From Sphingosinicella terrae (lineage in GTDB: Bacteria > Pseudomonadota > Alphaproteobacteria > Sphingomonadales > Sphingomonadaceae), in contig NZ_QDFY01000023.1 in NCBI RefSeq assembly GCF_003347635.1, positions 1 through 40,859 on the forward strand: a stretch of 40,859 nt of DNA, in the 5' to 3' direction. Both the position numbers and the translations under genes were made by a program. The notes under the pieces were generated by a model. It worked only from the letters and a program-made list of their open reading frames with translations. It was not told the origin of the DNA and did no database searches. Each line of letters begins with the position of its first letter. The stretch's first letter is position 1. Of the stretch, positions 25,592 through 33,733 are shown piece after piece.

Positions 25592-26830
25592 GTGCTTGGA
25601 TTGAGTGAGCATTGCGACGTCCTGATCGTCGGCGCTGGCCAGGGCGGCGCGCAGGCGGCACTGATGCTTCGCCAGCACGGCTTCCAAGGGAGCATCGCGG
25701 TCGCGGGCGAGGAGCCCGAGCTGCCCTACGACCGGCCGCCGCTGTCCAAGGAATATCTCGCCGGCGAGAAGGCCTGGGAGAGGCTGCTGCTCCGGCCAGC
25801 CGAGGTCTGGAATGAGCGCGAGGTCCGCATCCTGACCAGTACGCGCGTGAATGCGGTCGACCCTGCAGCGCACGAGGCGAGGACGGCGGACGGGCGCACG
25901 CTGCGTTATGGTCGGCTGATCTGGGCGGCGGGCGGCACGCCTCGGCGGCTGACCTGCTCCGGGAACGATCTCGCCGGCGTTCACACCGTCCGCAGCCGCG
26001 CCGACGTCGACCGGATGATCGCCGAGCTCCCGGCCGTCGAGCGAGCGGTGGTGATCGGCGGCGGCTATATCGGGCTCGAGGCCGCCGCCGTGCTGCGCAA
26101 GCTCGGCAGGAAGGTGACGATCCTGGAGGCGCTCGACCGGGTGCTCGCGCGCGTCGCCGGCGAGCCCCTGTCGCGCTTTTTCGAGGCGGAGCACCGCGCC
26201 AGGGGCGCGGCGGTCCGGCTGAACGTTCGGGTCGAGGGCATTGCCGGGAAGGATGGCCGAGCCTGCGGCGTGGTTATGGCCGACGGGGAGGTGCTGGCTG
26301 CCGAGATGGTGATCGTCGGCGTCGGCGTCGCGCCGGCGGTCGAGCCCCTTGTCGCCGCCGGCGCGCAATCCGGGAATGGCGTCCGGGTCGATCGCCAATG
26401 CCGGACCAGCCTGTCGGACATCTTCGCGATCGGCGACTGCGCAGAGCATCGCAACCGCTTTGCGGACGACGAATGGATCCGGCTCGAATCGGTCCAGAAC
26501 GCCAATGACCAGGCGGCCGTGGCGGCCCAGATCATCGTCGGCAAGGAAGCAGAATATTCGAGCCTCCCCTGGTTCTGGTCGAACCAGTACGACCTCAAGC
26601 TGCAGACGGTCGGTCTTTCGCACGGCCATGACGACATCGTCACCCGCGGCGACCCTGCCGCCCGCGCCTTCTCTCTGATTTACCTCAGGCAAGGCAGGGT
26701 GATCGCGCTGGACTGCGTCAATTCGGTGAAGGATTATGTGCAGGGCCGCGCGCTGGTGACCGCCGGTTCGGTGATCGATCGCGACAAGCTTGCCGACGCG
26801 TCGGTTCCCCTCAAGGCGATGCTGGGCTGA
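25592..26830 (+). CDS. Ferredoxin reductase (FAD, putidaredoxin/rhodocoxin reductase type)
   Basis: About 412 residues from GTG 25592, which follows an AGGGGGAAA stretch; a TTG at 25601 and a TTG at 25559 are alternatives. Two dinucleotide folds are seen, FAD LIVGAGQGGAQAA and NAD VVIGGGYIGLEAAAVLRKLG, plus the FAIGDCAEH FAD segment and the family marker ESVQNANDQA with a C-terminal WFWSNQYDLKLQ. These enzymes pass electrons from NADH to adrenodoxin-type ferredoxins. It is the only such reductase in the window and probably drives the ferredoxin at 1958-2275, hence the P450 and perhaps the Rieske enzymes, although it lies over 23 kb from that ferredoxin. Confidence 0.92.
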   Translation: MLGLSEHCDVLIVGAGQGGAQAALMLRQHGFQGSIAVAGEEPELPYDRPPLSKEYLAGEKAWERLLLRPAEVWNEREVRILTSTRVNAVDPAAHEARTADGRTLRYGRLIWAAGGTPRRLTCSGNDLAGVHTVRSRADVDRMIAELPAVERAVVIGGGYIGLEAAAVLRKLGRKVTILEALDRVLARVAGEPLSRFFEAEHRARGAAVRLNVRVEGIAGKDGRACGVVMADGEVLAAEMVIVGVGVAPAVEPLVAAGAQSGNGVRVDRQCRTSLSDIFAIGDCAEHRNRFADDEWIRLESVQNANDQAAVAAQIIVGKEAEYSSLPWFWSNQYDLKLQTVGLSHGHDDIVTRGDPAARAFSLIYLRQGRVIALDCVNSVKDYVQGRALVTAGSVIDRDKLADASVPLKAMLG

Positions 26831-26957
26831 GCGCCGCCACGCGATTGCCGGCACGCCTTCCGGCACGGGCGGAGATCCCGACTTGCCCGGCCTGATGGCC
26901 GCCGCCAAGGCCGAAGAGGTTGTCGAGAGCCAGGCTCGGAATGCCTCGGATGCCGTG
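26831..26957. other. Convergent spacer, no clear terminator
   Basis: 127 bp between two convergent stops. A GC-rich inverted repeat (GCCGG...CCGGC, near 26848-26865) is present without a T-run, so intrinsic termination is not evident. Confidence 0.35.
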
Positions 26958-27929
26958 TTATCCCTTCACGACCGTCTGGTCGATCGCCCCGAACAGGGGC
27001 GCCCCGTCGGGCAGCCTGGCCTCCATGCGCACCCGATCGCCGAATTTCATGAACGGCGTCCGCACCTCGCCCTGGTCCAGCAGCTCGATGCCCCGGCGTT
27101 CGGCGATGCAGGAGGACCCGACCTCGCGATAATTGTCGTTCGAAACGGTGCCGGAGCCGATGATGGTGCCCGCCACCAAGCGGCGCGTGCGTGCGGCGTG
27201 GGCAATGAGCTCCGGGAAGCCGAAGCTCATCGCCTCGCCATTCGCGGCGCCGAATCGCTCGCCATTCCAGTCGACGAGCAGCGGCAAGGCGACGCGGCCA
27301 TTCCGCCACGCACCGCCGAGCTCGTCGGGTGTCACCGCGACCGGGGCGACGCTGCAGGGCGGCTTGGCCTGTATCCAGCCGAAGCCTGTCCTCATCTCCA
27401 CCGGAGCGATGGCACGCAGCGACCAGTCGTTGATCTGAACGATGAGGCGGATGTGCCGGGCGGCTTCTTGCGGGGAAGCACCCATCGGCACCGCGTCGAC
27501 AATGACGCCGAACTCACCTTCGAAGTCGATGCCGTCCTTCTCGTCGGGCAGCGGGACGTCGTCGTCCCATGCAAGGAACTGGTCGGAGACGCCCTGATAC
27601 ATGAGCGGCCGCTCGCGGGAGATGGGGTCGAGCCCGAACACCTTCTGCATCAGCTCGCCATGGCTCTCATAAGCCGAGCCGTCGAGCCACTGCCACGCGC
27701 GCGGCAGCGGTGCGAGGGCCTCCGCCGGATCGAACGGCTCCGCCGCAATCTCGCGACGCTCGAGCTGCGCGGCGCGCGCTCGTAGAAGCGGCTCGACCGC
27801 AGGCCATTGCTCCAGCGCTGCCTGGAGGGTACGTGCGATATCGGCGACAAGGCAGCGCCGCCCGTGGTCGCGCGAAACCAGGGCCAGCGCGCCATCGGGG
27901 GAACCGTCATCGATCGTGGTGAGCATCAT
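26958..27929 (-). CDS. Fumarylacetoacetate hydrolase-family protein 2
   Basis: 323 residues; AAGGAGAG precedes the ATG at 27929. It has the longer FAH subgroup signature MYQGVSDQFLAWDDDVPLPDE...GIDFEGEFGVIVDAVPMG (110-150), with metal ligands Glu137 and Glu139, Asp168 in INDWS, and GTIIGSGTVSND near 252-265. It is not a duplicate of the first FAH protein (21102-22103): architecture and motifs differ. It lies 13 nt after an SDR gene that itself follows a Tat-exported amidohydrolase gene. It likely hydrolyses an acyl-pyruvate or similar product. Two different FAH proteins suggest two cleavage routes or two successive steps. Confidence 0.9.
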   Translation of the reverse strand: MMLTTIDDGSPDGALALVSRDHGRRCLVADIARTLQAALEQWPAVEPLLRARAAQLERREIAAEPFDPAEALAPLPRAWQWLDGSAYESHGELMQKVFGLDPISRERPLMYQGVSDQFLAWDDDVPLPDEKDGIDFEGEFGVIVDAVPMGASPQEAARHIRLIVQINDWSLRAIAPVEMRTGFGWIQAKPPCSVAPVAVTPDELGGAWRNGRVALPLLVDWNGERFGAANGEAMSFGFPELIAHAARTRRLVAGTIIGSGTVSNDNYREVGSSCIAERRGIELLDQGEVRTPFMKFGDRVRMEARLPDGAPLFGAIDQTVVKG

Positions 27930-27942
27930 CCCGGTCTCTCCT

Positions 27943-28716
27943 TCAATTTCCGTCGGTAATCATCGTCCCGCCGTCGACGACCAGCGTCTGACCGGTGACG
28001 AAGGCGCCGGCGGGCGAGGCGAGAAAGAGGGCGGCGCCCGCCACCTCGCGCACCTCGCCGGGGCGGCGCAGCGGCGTGTTCTGCATGCGCCGGGCCATGA
28101 ACGCTTCGTCCGCGAGCAGGGCGGCGGCCAGGTCGGTGCGGATGAAGCCGGGGGCGAGGGCGTTCGCGCGGACATTGTCCGGACCGTGCTCGACCGCGAG
28201 GTTGCGCGCGAGCTGCGCGAGCGCCGCCTTGGAAATGGCGTAGGGACCCAGCGCCTTGTTGCCGCGCAGCCCGGCGATGCTCGACATAAGGATGATGCTG
28301 CCGCCGCCGCGTGCCTTCAGGTGCGGAAGCGCGAAGCCGCAAAGCTGCACGACGCTGTCGAGATTGATGCTCATTACATGACGATAGGCAGGGGGATCGG
28401 GACAAGTGCTTCCCTTCATCGGCCCGCTAATCCCTGCATTGCAGACGAGTATGTCAAGGCCGCCGAAGATGGCCACCGTCGCCTCGACCAGCGCGCGCTG
28501 GTCCGTCTCCGACGTCACCTCGCACCTGCGCCACGCTGCCTTCAGTCCCTCGCGCGCGAGGGACGCCTGCGCCGCCTCGCACGCCTGCGCATCTTCGCTG
28601 GCGATCATCACCGATCCCCCGGCCTCACCGAATGCGCGGGCGATCGCGAGGCCGATCCCGCGTGAGCCACCGGTGACGATCGCTGTCCTGCCGCCAAGGT
28701 CGAAGAGCCCGCTCAT
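27943..28716 (-). CDS. Classical short-chain dehydrogenase/reductase
   Basis: 257 residues. TGGSRGIG (15-22), NAG at 93-95, catalytic Ser145/146, Tyr159 and Lys163 (YAISK), and the C-terminal VDGGTMITDG place it among classical SDRs of about 250 residues. Residues after the second strand (SEDAQACE) hint at NAD(H) preference. It may oxidise an alcohol or dihydrodiol-like intermediate. Nine nt separate it from the Tat-amidohydrolase stop, so the three minus-strand genes 28726, 27943 and 26958 form an operon. No substrate can be assigned. Confidence 0.88.
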   Translation of the reverse strand: MSGLFDLGGRTAIVTGGSRGIGLAIARAFGEAGGSVMIASEDAQACEAAQASLAREGLKAAWRRCEVTSETDQRALVEATVAIFGGLDILVCNAGISGPMKGSTCPDPPAYRHVMSINLDSVVQLCGFALPHLKARGGGSIILMSSIAGLRGNKALGPYAISKAALAQLARNLAVEHGPDNVRANALAPGFIRTDLAAALLADEAFMARRMQNTPLRRPGEVREVAGAALFLASPAGAFVTGQTLVVDGGTMITDGN

Positions 28717-28725
28717 TCAGCAGGT

Positions 28726-29790
28726 TTAGCTGTCGCGGCTGCCGCGGGTGCCGGCCAGCAGGCGCAGGGCATTCGACCGGCGGATGGCGGAGAGAAGATC
28801 AGGTGGAAGCCCCAGCCGCGCGAGCGACGCGAGCGAACGCTCGGGCGAGCCCCAGGGATAGTCGGTGCCGAACAGGATGCGCTCTGGGGGAAGCCAGGCC
28901 CGCAGGGCCGCCATGGCCGGATGGTTGGTGACGCTGGCGGTGTCGACATGAAGGCGCGCCAACGCCGCGACCGGTTCTTCCGGGACTCGAGCCCTGAGAT
29001 CCGGACGGATGAAGCCCATGGCGGCAACCCGCTCGGCCACCATCGGGAAAATCCCGCCGCCATGCGAGAAGATCCAGCGGATGCGCGGATATCGGCTCAA
29101 GGCGCCGGACCAGAGGAGGCTGGAGATGGTCCGGCCGGTGTCCACCGGGAATTCGATCAGCGGATCGGCGACGTCGGCGACGAGGCCCGCGCAGCAGCGC
29201 GCCATCGTCGGATGGACGTAGACCAGCGCTTCCAGGCGATCGAGCTCGGCGAGCAGCGGCGAGAAGGCGGGATCACCGAGATAGCGCCCGTCATAGCTGC
29301 TCAGCAGGCCGATTCCGGCCGCCCCCGCCTCGTCGAGGGTTCGGCGTGCCTCCGCGATCGCCCCGTTCGGGTCCGAGACGGAAAGGGCGGCGAAGAAGCG
29401 GAAGCGGCCCGGATGATCGCGCGCGAGGGCGGCCGCATAATCGTTGCACCGTCTCGCCATGTCCGCCGTCGCCGCCCCGAAATCCACGCCCGGTGCGGAG
29501 ATCGAGAGGATCGCACTTTCGACGCCCGCCGCATCCATCGCCGCGAGCGAATGCTCGGGCGTCCAGGCGAGCACTTCATCGAGGTTGGTTGCGAAGCGAG
29601 CCAGCCACGGCTCGGCATGCGGCTTGTAGAAAGGGGGAAGGAGGTGATGGTGCACGTCGATCGCCCCCGCGGCGCGGGTGGTGGCGGCTCCGCTGCCGCC
29701 GGCGAGCAGCGCCGCGGCGGCGCCGGCCGTCAGGCGGCCGAAGTCTCGCCGGCTGTAGCCGCAGGCCTTTCGCTCCGGCTCCACCGCCAT
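28726..29790 (-). CDS. Tat-exported amidohydrolase family 2 protein
   Basis: 354 residues from ATG 29790 (a further 27 codons upstream are possible). The N-terminus has a textbook twin-arginine signal, YSRRDFGRLTAGAAAALLA (12-30), ending near Ala-x-Ala at about 40. The mature part begins with IDVHHHLLPP (His47, His49), has YVHPTMAR and FSHGGGIFP histidines, and ends with GTDYPWG carrying the catalytic Asp. It is thus an ACMSD-branch TIM barrel predicted to work in the periplasm, folded before export, with its metal. Its divergent neighbour is the TonB receptor, supporting action on substrate soon after outer-membrane entry. Reaction unknown (decarboxylation or hydrolysis). Confidence 0.86.
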   Translation of the reverse strand: MAVEPERKACGYSRRDFGRLTAGAAAALLAGGSGAATTRAAGAIDVHHHLLPPFYKPHAEPWLARFATNLDEVLAWTPEHSLAAMDAAGVESAILSISAPGVDFGAATADMARRCNDYAAALARDHPGRFRFFAALSVSDPNGAIAEARRTLDEAGAAGIGLLSSYDGRYLGDPAFSPLLAELDRLEALVYVHPTMARCCAGLVADVADPLIEFPVDTGRTISSLLWSGALSRYPRIRWIFSHGGGIFPMVAERVAAMGFIRPDLRARVPEEPVAALARLHVDTASVTNHPAMAALRAWLPPERILFGTDYPWGSPERSLASLARLGLPPDLLSAIRRSNALRLLAGTRGSRDS

Positions 29791-30183
29791 TGCCCCCGAT
29801 CTGTCGTGCCTCGCCCTTCCATAGGACAGGCGGCTGCGCCGGAACGAATCGGATTGTCGGCTAGCTCGCATCGGCCGTGATGATGGGAGGGGGTGCTATA
29901 ATCGGGGCCAATGGCAGACAGCCATCCTATCGATTGGACCGAGGCAAGGCCCTCCGATACCCCACAAGCCAGATGAATTCCGTGTCATCGCCGGCTCTGT
30001 CAGCGGTGCAACGAAACGGAACGTCGAGGGGAGAGATAGCCATCGCCAGAGTCTCGGCCAGTCATTCGCATTGCAGCGCGCTTGCGCTGCAGGCCTGCTT
30101 GGCGTGCCTAGGGCCCGTCATCTCCATCTGACCATGTTTCACATGACGGCGCAGCCGATCGGCTGCTCACGGGAGGGGTTTCG
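29791..30183. promoter_or_regulatory. Long leader/control region of the TonB receptor
   Basis: About 390 bp. On the plus strand it holds a perfect extended -10 (TG-C-TATAAT, TG at 29894-29895, TATAAT at 29897-29902) without an obvious -35. A second promoter-like unit is ATCGATTGGACC (29929-29940), followed 16 nt after TTGGAC by GATACC. An 8-bp perfect hairpin TGCAGCGC-GCTT-GCGCTGCA lies at 30072-30091. Either promoter gives a long untranslated leader, which would include the hairpin. Confidence 0.5.
30072..30091 (+). promoter_or_regulatory. Perfect 8-bp hairpin in the TonB receptor leader
   Basis: TGCAGCGC-GCTT-GCGCTGCA forms an 8-bp stem with a 4-nt loop, about 90 nt before the receptor ATG. 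No T-run follows, so it is not a typical intrinsic terminator; an mRNA stability or translation element is possible. Confidence 0.4.
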
Positions 30184-32658
30184 ATGAAGACGATTCTGCT
30201 GGCGACCACCTGCATCGCGAGCGCCTTGCTCGCCGTCCAGCCGGCCTTCGCCCAGGACCAGCTCGCGTTGGTCCAGACCGGTGATGGCGAGGCCGCCGAC
30301 ACCGGCCAGGATCCCGGGGAATCCGGCCCCGTCGCCCAGGAGGGCATCGAGGAAATCACCATCACCGCCCAGCGCCGGGCCGAGAGCCTGCAGCGCGCGG
30401 CGATCGCCGTTTCAGTGGCGGATTCCGGCGACCTGATCAATGCCGGGGTGACCAACCCGCAGGCGCTGACCAGCCTCGTGCCTGCGCTTCAGGTGGCGAA
30501 TGCCGCCGGTCCCTATGCCCTCTTCTATCTGCGCGGCGTCGGCAACTTCAACGGCAATTCGCTGTCCGACTCCGCCGTCGCCGTCAACCTGGACGGTGTC
30601 TTCCTGTCGCGGCCGTCCTCGACCAGCGGCCTCCTCTTCGATGTCGACCGGGTCGAGGTGCTCAAGGGTCCGCAAGGGACCCTCTACGGACGCAATGCCA
30701 CCGGCGGCGCCATCAATATCGTCACTCGGCGTCCCCAGCTGGGCGAGTTTGGCGGCGAGTTCATGGCCTCGTACGGCAATTATGACGCTATCCAGCTCAA
30801 CGGCGCGCTCAACGTGCCGATCGGCGAGAGCATGGCGGTCCGCGTCGCCGGCCAATATGTCGAGCATGACGCCTACATGACCGACGGCACCGGCGACCAG
30901 GACGACCTTGCCGGCCGTATTCACTTCCGCTGGGAGCCGTCCTCGACGGTGACGATCCAGTTCGGCGCCGATTATTTCCGGCAGCGCGGCGCCGGCATCG
31001 GCGCGACCGTCCTCACCGACGACGTCGCGGACCGGCAGGTCGGACTCGGTGATCCACGTTCCGATGCAGCTTTCCGGTCCATCTATTTCTTCCCGGCCGG
31101 AAACACGTTGGCCCCGATCGCCGATGACACCTACCTCAACAACGAGTTCTGGGGCGGCTACGCCTCGGTCGACGTCGATACCGAGATCGGCACGATCACC
31201 GGAATTGCCGGCTATCGTGGCGCCTCGCTCGATTTCCGTTCGAACACGCCGAGCTTCCTGATCAACCAGCGCGAGGAGGACGAGCAGTATAGCGTCGAGC
31301 TACGCTTTGCGAGCCGCACCGATGTGCCGCTCCAGTGGCTGCTCGGCGCCTACTATTTCTACGAGGACATCGACGTCCCGGACGTGTCGTTCAACCAGCA
31401 GGTCTCGGCCTCCTATCAGCAATTCTTTCCGACGACGGAGAGCCTCGCCGCTTTCGGCCGGCTGACCTACAACGTCACCGACCGTTTCCGCCTGAACCTC
31501 GGCGCCCGCTACACGGTCGAGGACAAGGATTTCGTCGGCAATTTCTACCAGCTTTCCGTGCTGTGCGGCGGCACCGTGCTCCGTCCCGATCCGACGCTGC
31601 CGGTCACCAACTGCTTCGGCGCGCCGCTACTGCCGAACACGATCGTTCCCGGGCCGATCTTCGCGCCCAACGGCGCCGTCATCCCGTTCCAGCCCTTCGG
31701 CTTCGGCTCGGCCTTCCCCGGCGGCCCGGCGACCACGCCCCAGTTCCTGTCGATTGCCGCCTTCTCGCTGGATCGTTCAGCCGCCTTCGATCGATTTACC
31801 TGGCGCGCCGGGTTTGAATATGACGTGCTCGACGCCTCGCTGCTCTACGGTTCCTTCGAGACCGGCTTCAAATCCGGCGGCTTCTTCTTCACCCGCGACA
31901 ATCCGGTCTACAGGCCGGAGCGGATCGAGGCCTGGACCTTGGGGCTGAAGAACCGGTTCCTGCGCAATCGCCTGCAGCTGAACCTGGAAGCCTTCTGGTG
32001 GGAATATCGCGACCAGCAGGTCAGCTCGACGTCGCGCGACAGCCAGGGCGCCGTCATCTTCGCGACGCGCAATGTCGGCCAGTCGCGCAACCGCGGCTTC
32101 GAGATCGAAGGCATCGCGCTGGTCACCCCCAACACCCAGCTCAGCGCCAACCTCCAATATCTCGACGCCGAATATACCAGCTTCATCTATCTGACGCCGA
32201 ACCAGTCTCCGCAGGTCCCGGGCCTGAACACCTCGGTGCCGCCGGTGGCGAACTGCCCGTTCACGCTCGCTGATCCGCCGACCCTCTACCGGCAGGATTG
32301 TTCGGGGCGGCGCCCGCCGAATGCGCCCGAATGGGTGTTCTCGCTCGGTGTCGAGCAGACGGTCCCGCTGGGCGGCTGGAACCTCGTCCTGAACGCGCGC
32401 ACGCGCTATCAGTCGAAGATCTTCACCGGTCTCGAATATCTCGAAGTGCAGGAGCAGGAGGGCTACTGGCAGTCCGATGCCTCGATCACGCTGGCCGAAG
32501 CGTCGGACCGCTATTTCGTGACGGCGTTCATCAACAACATCGAGAATAACGACATCATCGGCAACTCCTTCCCCCATCCGTTCGGCGGGGCCAATCTTGT
32601 CGTGGGCTCGGTCCGTCCGCCACGAACCTACGGCCTGCGCGCGGGCGTGCGGTTCTGA
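30184..32658 (+). CDS. TonB-dependent outer-membrane receptor
   Basis: 824 residues. Sec signal peptide 1-23 (MKTILLATTC...AFA, then QDQ). TonB box EEITITAQRR at 56-65. The plug domain (about 70-185) has FYLRGVGN and the conserved RVEVLKGPQGTLYGRNATGGAINIVTRRP block. A beta-barrel fills the rest and ends in the outer-membrane Phe (GLRAGVRF). Sphingomonads use many such receptors for energised uptake of plant- and lignin-derived aromatics as well as siderophores. The barrel has an extended loop around 455-510 rich in Pro/Gly/Phe. Co-orientation with periplasmic hydrolases and distance from iron genes favour an organic substrate over a siderophore; this is inference. Confidence 0.95.
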   Translation: MKTILLATTCIASALLAVQPAFAQDQLALVQTGDGEAADTGQDPGESGPVAQEGIEEITITAQRRAESLQRAAIAVSVADSGDLINAGVTNPQALTSLVPALQVANAAGPYALFYLRGVGNFNGNSLSDSAVAVNLDGVFLSRPSSTSGLLFDVDRVEVLKGPQGTLYGRNATGGAINIVTRRPQLGEFGGEFMASYGNYDAIQLNGALNVPIGESMAVRVAGQYVEHDAYMTDGTGDQDDLAGRIHFRWEPSSTVTIQFGADYFRQRGAGIGATVLTDDVADRQVGLGDPRSDAAFRSIYFFPAGNTLAPIADDTYLNNEFWGGYASVDVDTEIGTITGIAGYRGASLDFRSNTPSFLINQREEDEQYSVELRFASRTDVPLQWLLGAYYFYEDIDVPDVSFNQQVSASYQQFFPTTESLAAFGRLTYNVTDRFRLNLGARYTVEDKDFVGNFYQLSVLCGGTVLRPDPTLPVTNCFGAPLLPNTIVPGPIFAPNGAVIPFQPFGFGSAFPGGPATTPQFLSIAAFSLDRSAAFDRFTWRAGFEYDVLDASLLYGSFETGFKSGGFFFTRDNPVYRPERIEAWTLGLKNRFLRNRLQLNLEAFWWEYRDQQVSSTSRDSQGAVIFATRNVGQSRNRGFEIEGIALVTPNTQLSANLQYLDAEYTSFIYLTPNQSPQVPGLNTSVPPVANCPFTLADPPTLYRQDCSGRRPPNAPEWVFSLGVEQTVPLGGWNLVLNARTRYQSKIFTGLEYLEVQEQEGYWQSDASITLAEASDRYFVTAFINNIENNDIIGNSFPHPFGGANLVVGSVRPPRTYGLRAGVRF

Positions 32659-32662
32659 CCGG

Positions 32663-33631
32663 ATGCGGACCGCGCATCGCCTTCTCGTCGCCGCGGCGCT
32701 GTGTTTCGGTGCCACGGCTTCGGCCGAGCCGCAGGAGGGGCAGCCGGTCTTCGTGACGCTCGGCACGGCCGGCGGACCGGTGCCCAGCCCGGGCCGTTCC
32801 CAGCCTGCCAATGCCGTCGTCGTCGGCGACGATGTGATCCTGATGGACACAGGCGACGGCGCCGCGGGGCGGCTTGCGGCCGCCGGCCTGCGGCTGGACC
32901 AGGTCCGCGCCGTGTTCCTCACCCACCTCCATCTGGATCATACGGCTGGCCTTGCCGGAATCATCGGCCTGCACTGGATGAACCAGATGCCGGGGCCGCT
33001 CCGAATCTACGGCCCCCCGGGCACTCAGGCGCTTGTCGACGGCATCGTCGCCTCGATGGCGCCGGCGCGACGGGCCGGCTTCGGCTTTCACCACGGCTAC
33101 GGAAGCCACGACATCCGGGTGGACGTGACGGAGATCGGCACGTCGGGACCGATCGACGTGCTGCCGGGCGTCATCGTCGCCTCGGTCGAGAACAGCCATT
33201 ACAGCTACCGTCCGGGATCGCCCGAAGCCGAGGCAAGCAAGGCGCTCTCCTTTCGTATCGAGGCCGGCGGCCGGAGCATCGTCTACACGGGTGACACCGG
33301 ACCCAGCGAGGCGGTCACGCGCCTCGCGCGCGGCGCCGACCTGCTGGTGAGCGAGGTGCAGGACCTGCCGGCGCTCGAAGAGATCATTCGGCGACTGGCG
33401 CCCGGCATGCCCGCGCAAGCGCATGCTCGGCTGATGGAGCATTTGCGGCTCCATCACGTGTCGCCGGAGGAAGTCGGCGCGATGGCCGCATCGGCGGGCG
33501 TCGGAAGCCTGGTGCTCACCCATCTCGGTCCAGCGCCGCCCCCCGATCGCGCCGACGCCCTGTTCATCCCCGGCGTGCGGGCGCGCTACCAGGGGCCGGT
33601 GACCGTCGCCGTCGACCTTGGCCGCTACTGA
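32663..33631 (+). CDS. Exported MBL-fold metallohydrolase
   Basis: 322 residues from ATG 32663, 4 nt after the receptor stop. A Sec signal peptide (MRTAHRLLVAAALCFGATASA, 1-21) is followed by a metallo-beta-lactamase fold. The binuclear zinc motif is THLHLDH (His88, His90, Asp92, His93), with YTGDTGPSE holding the bridging Asp and LTHLG the last His. The layout resembles RNase Z/arylsulfatase-type MBL enzymes. It is predicted to work in the periplasm, perhaps hydrolysing an ester, sulfate or lactone on the compound brought in by the receptor. Substrate unknown. Confidence 0.88.
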   Translation: MRTAHRLLVAAALCFGATASAEPQEGQPVFVTLGTAGGPVPSPGRSQPANAVVVGDDVILMDTGDGAAGRLAAAGLRLDQVRAVFLTHLHLDHTAGLAGIIGLHWMNQMPGPLRIYGPPGTQALVDGIVASMAPARRAGFGFHHGYGSHDIRVDVTEIGTSGPIDVLPGVIVASVENSHYSYRPGSPEAEASKALSFRIEAGGRSIVYTGDTGPSEAVTRLARGADLLVSEVQDLPALEEIIRRLAPGMPAQAHARLMEHLRLHHVSPEEVGAMAASAGVGSLVLTHLGPAPPPDRADALFIPGVRARYQGPVTVAVDLGRY

Positions 33632-33733
33632 GTCCCCGCCGCCTGGTCGGTTCGAGGGCAGGACGGCTCGAACCGCGGTCGATGGCGTCGCATGCGCAAG
33701 GCTCGACGCGGGTGGGCAGGCGACGATGGCCCC

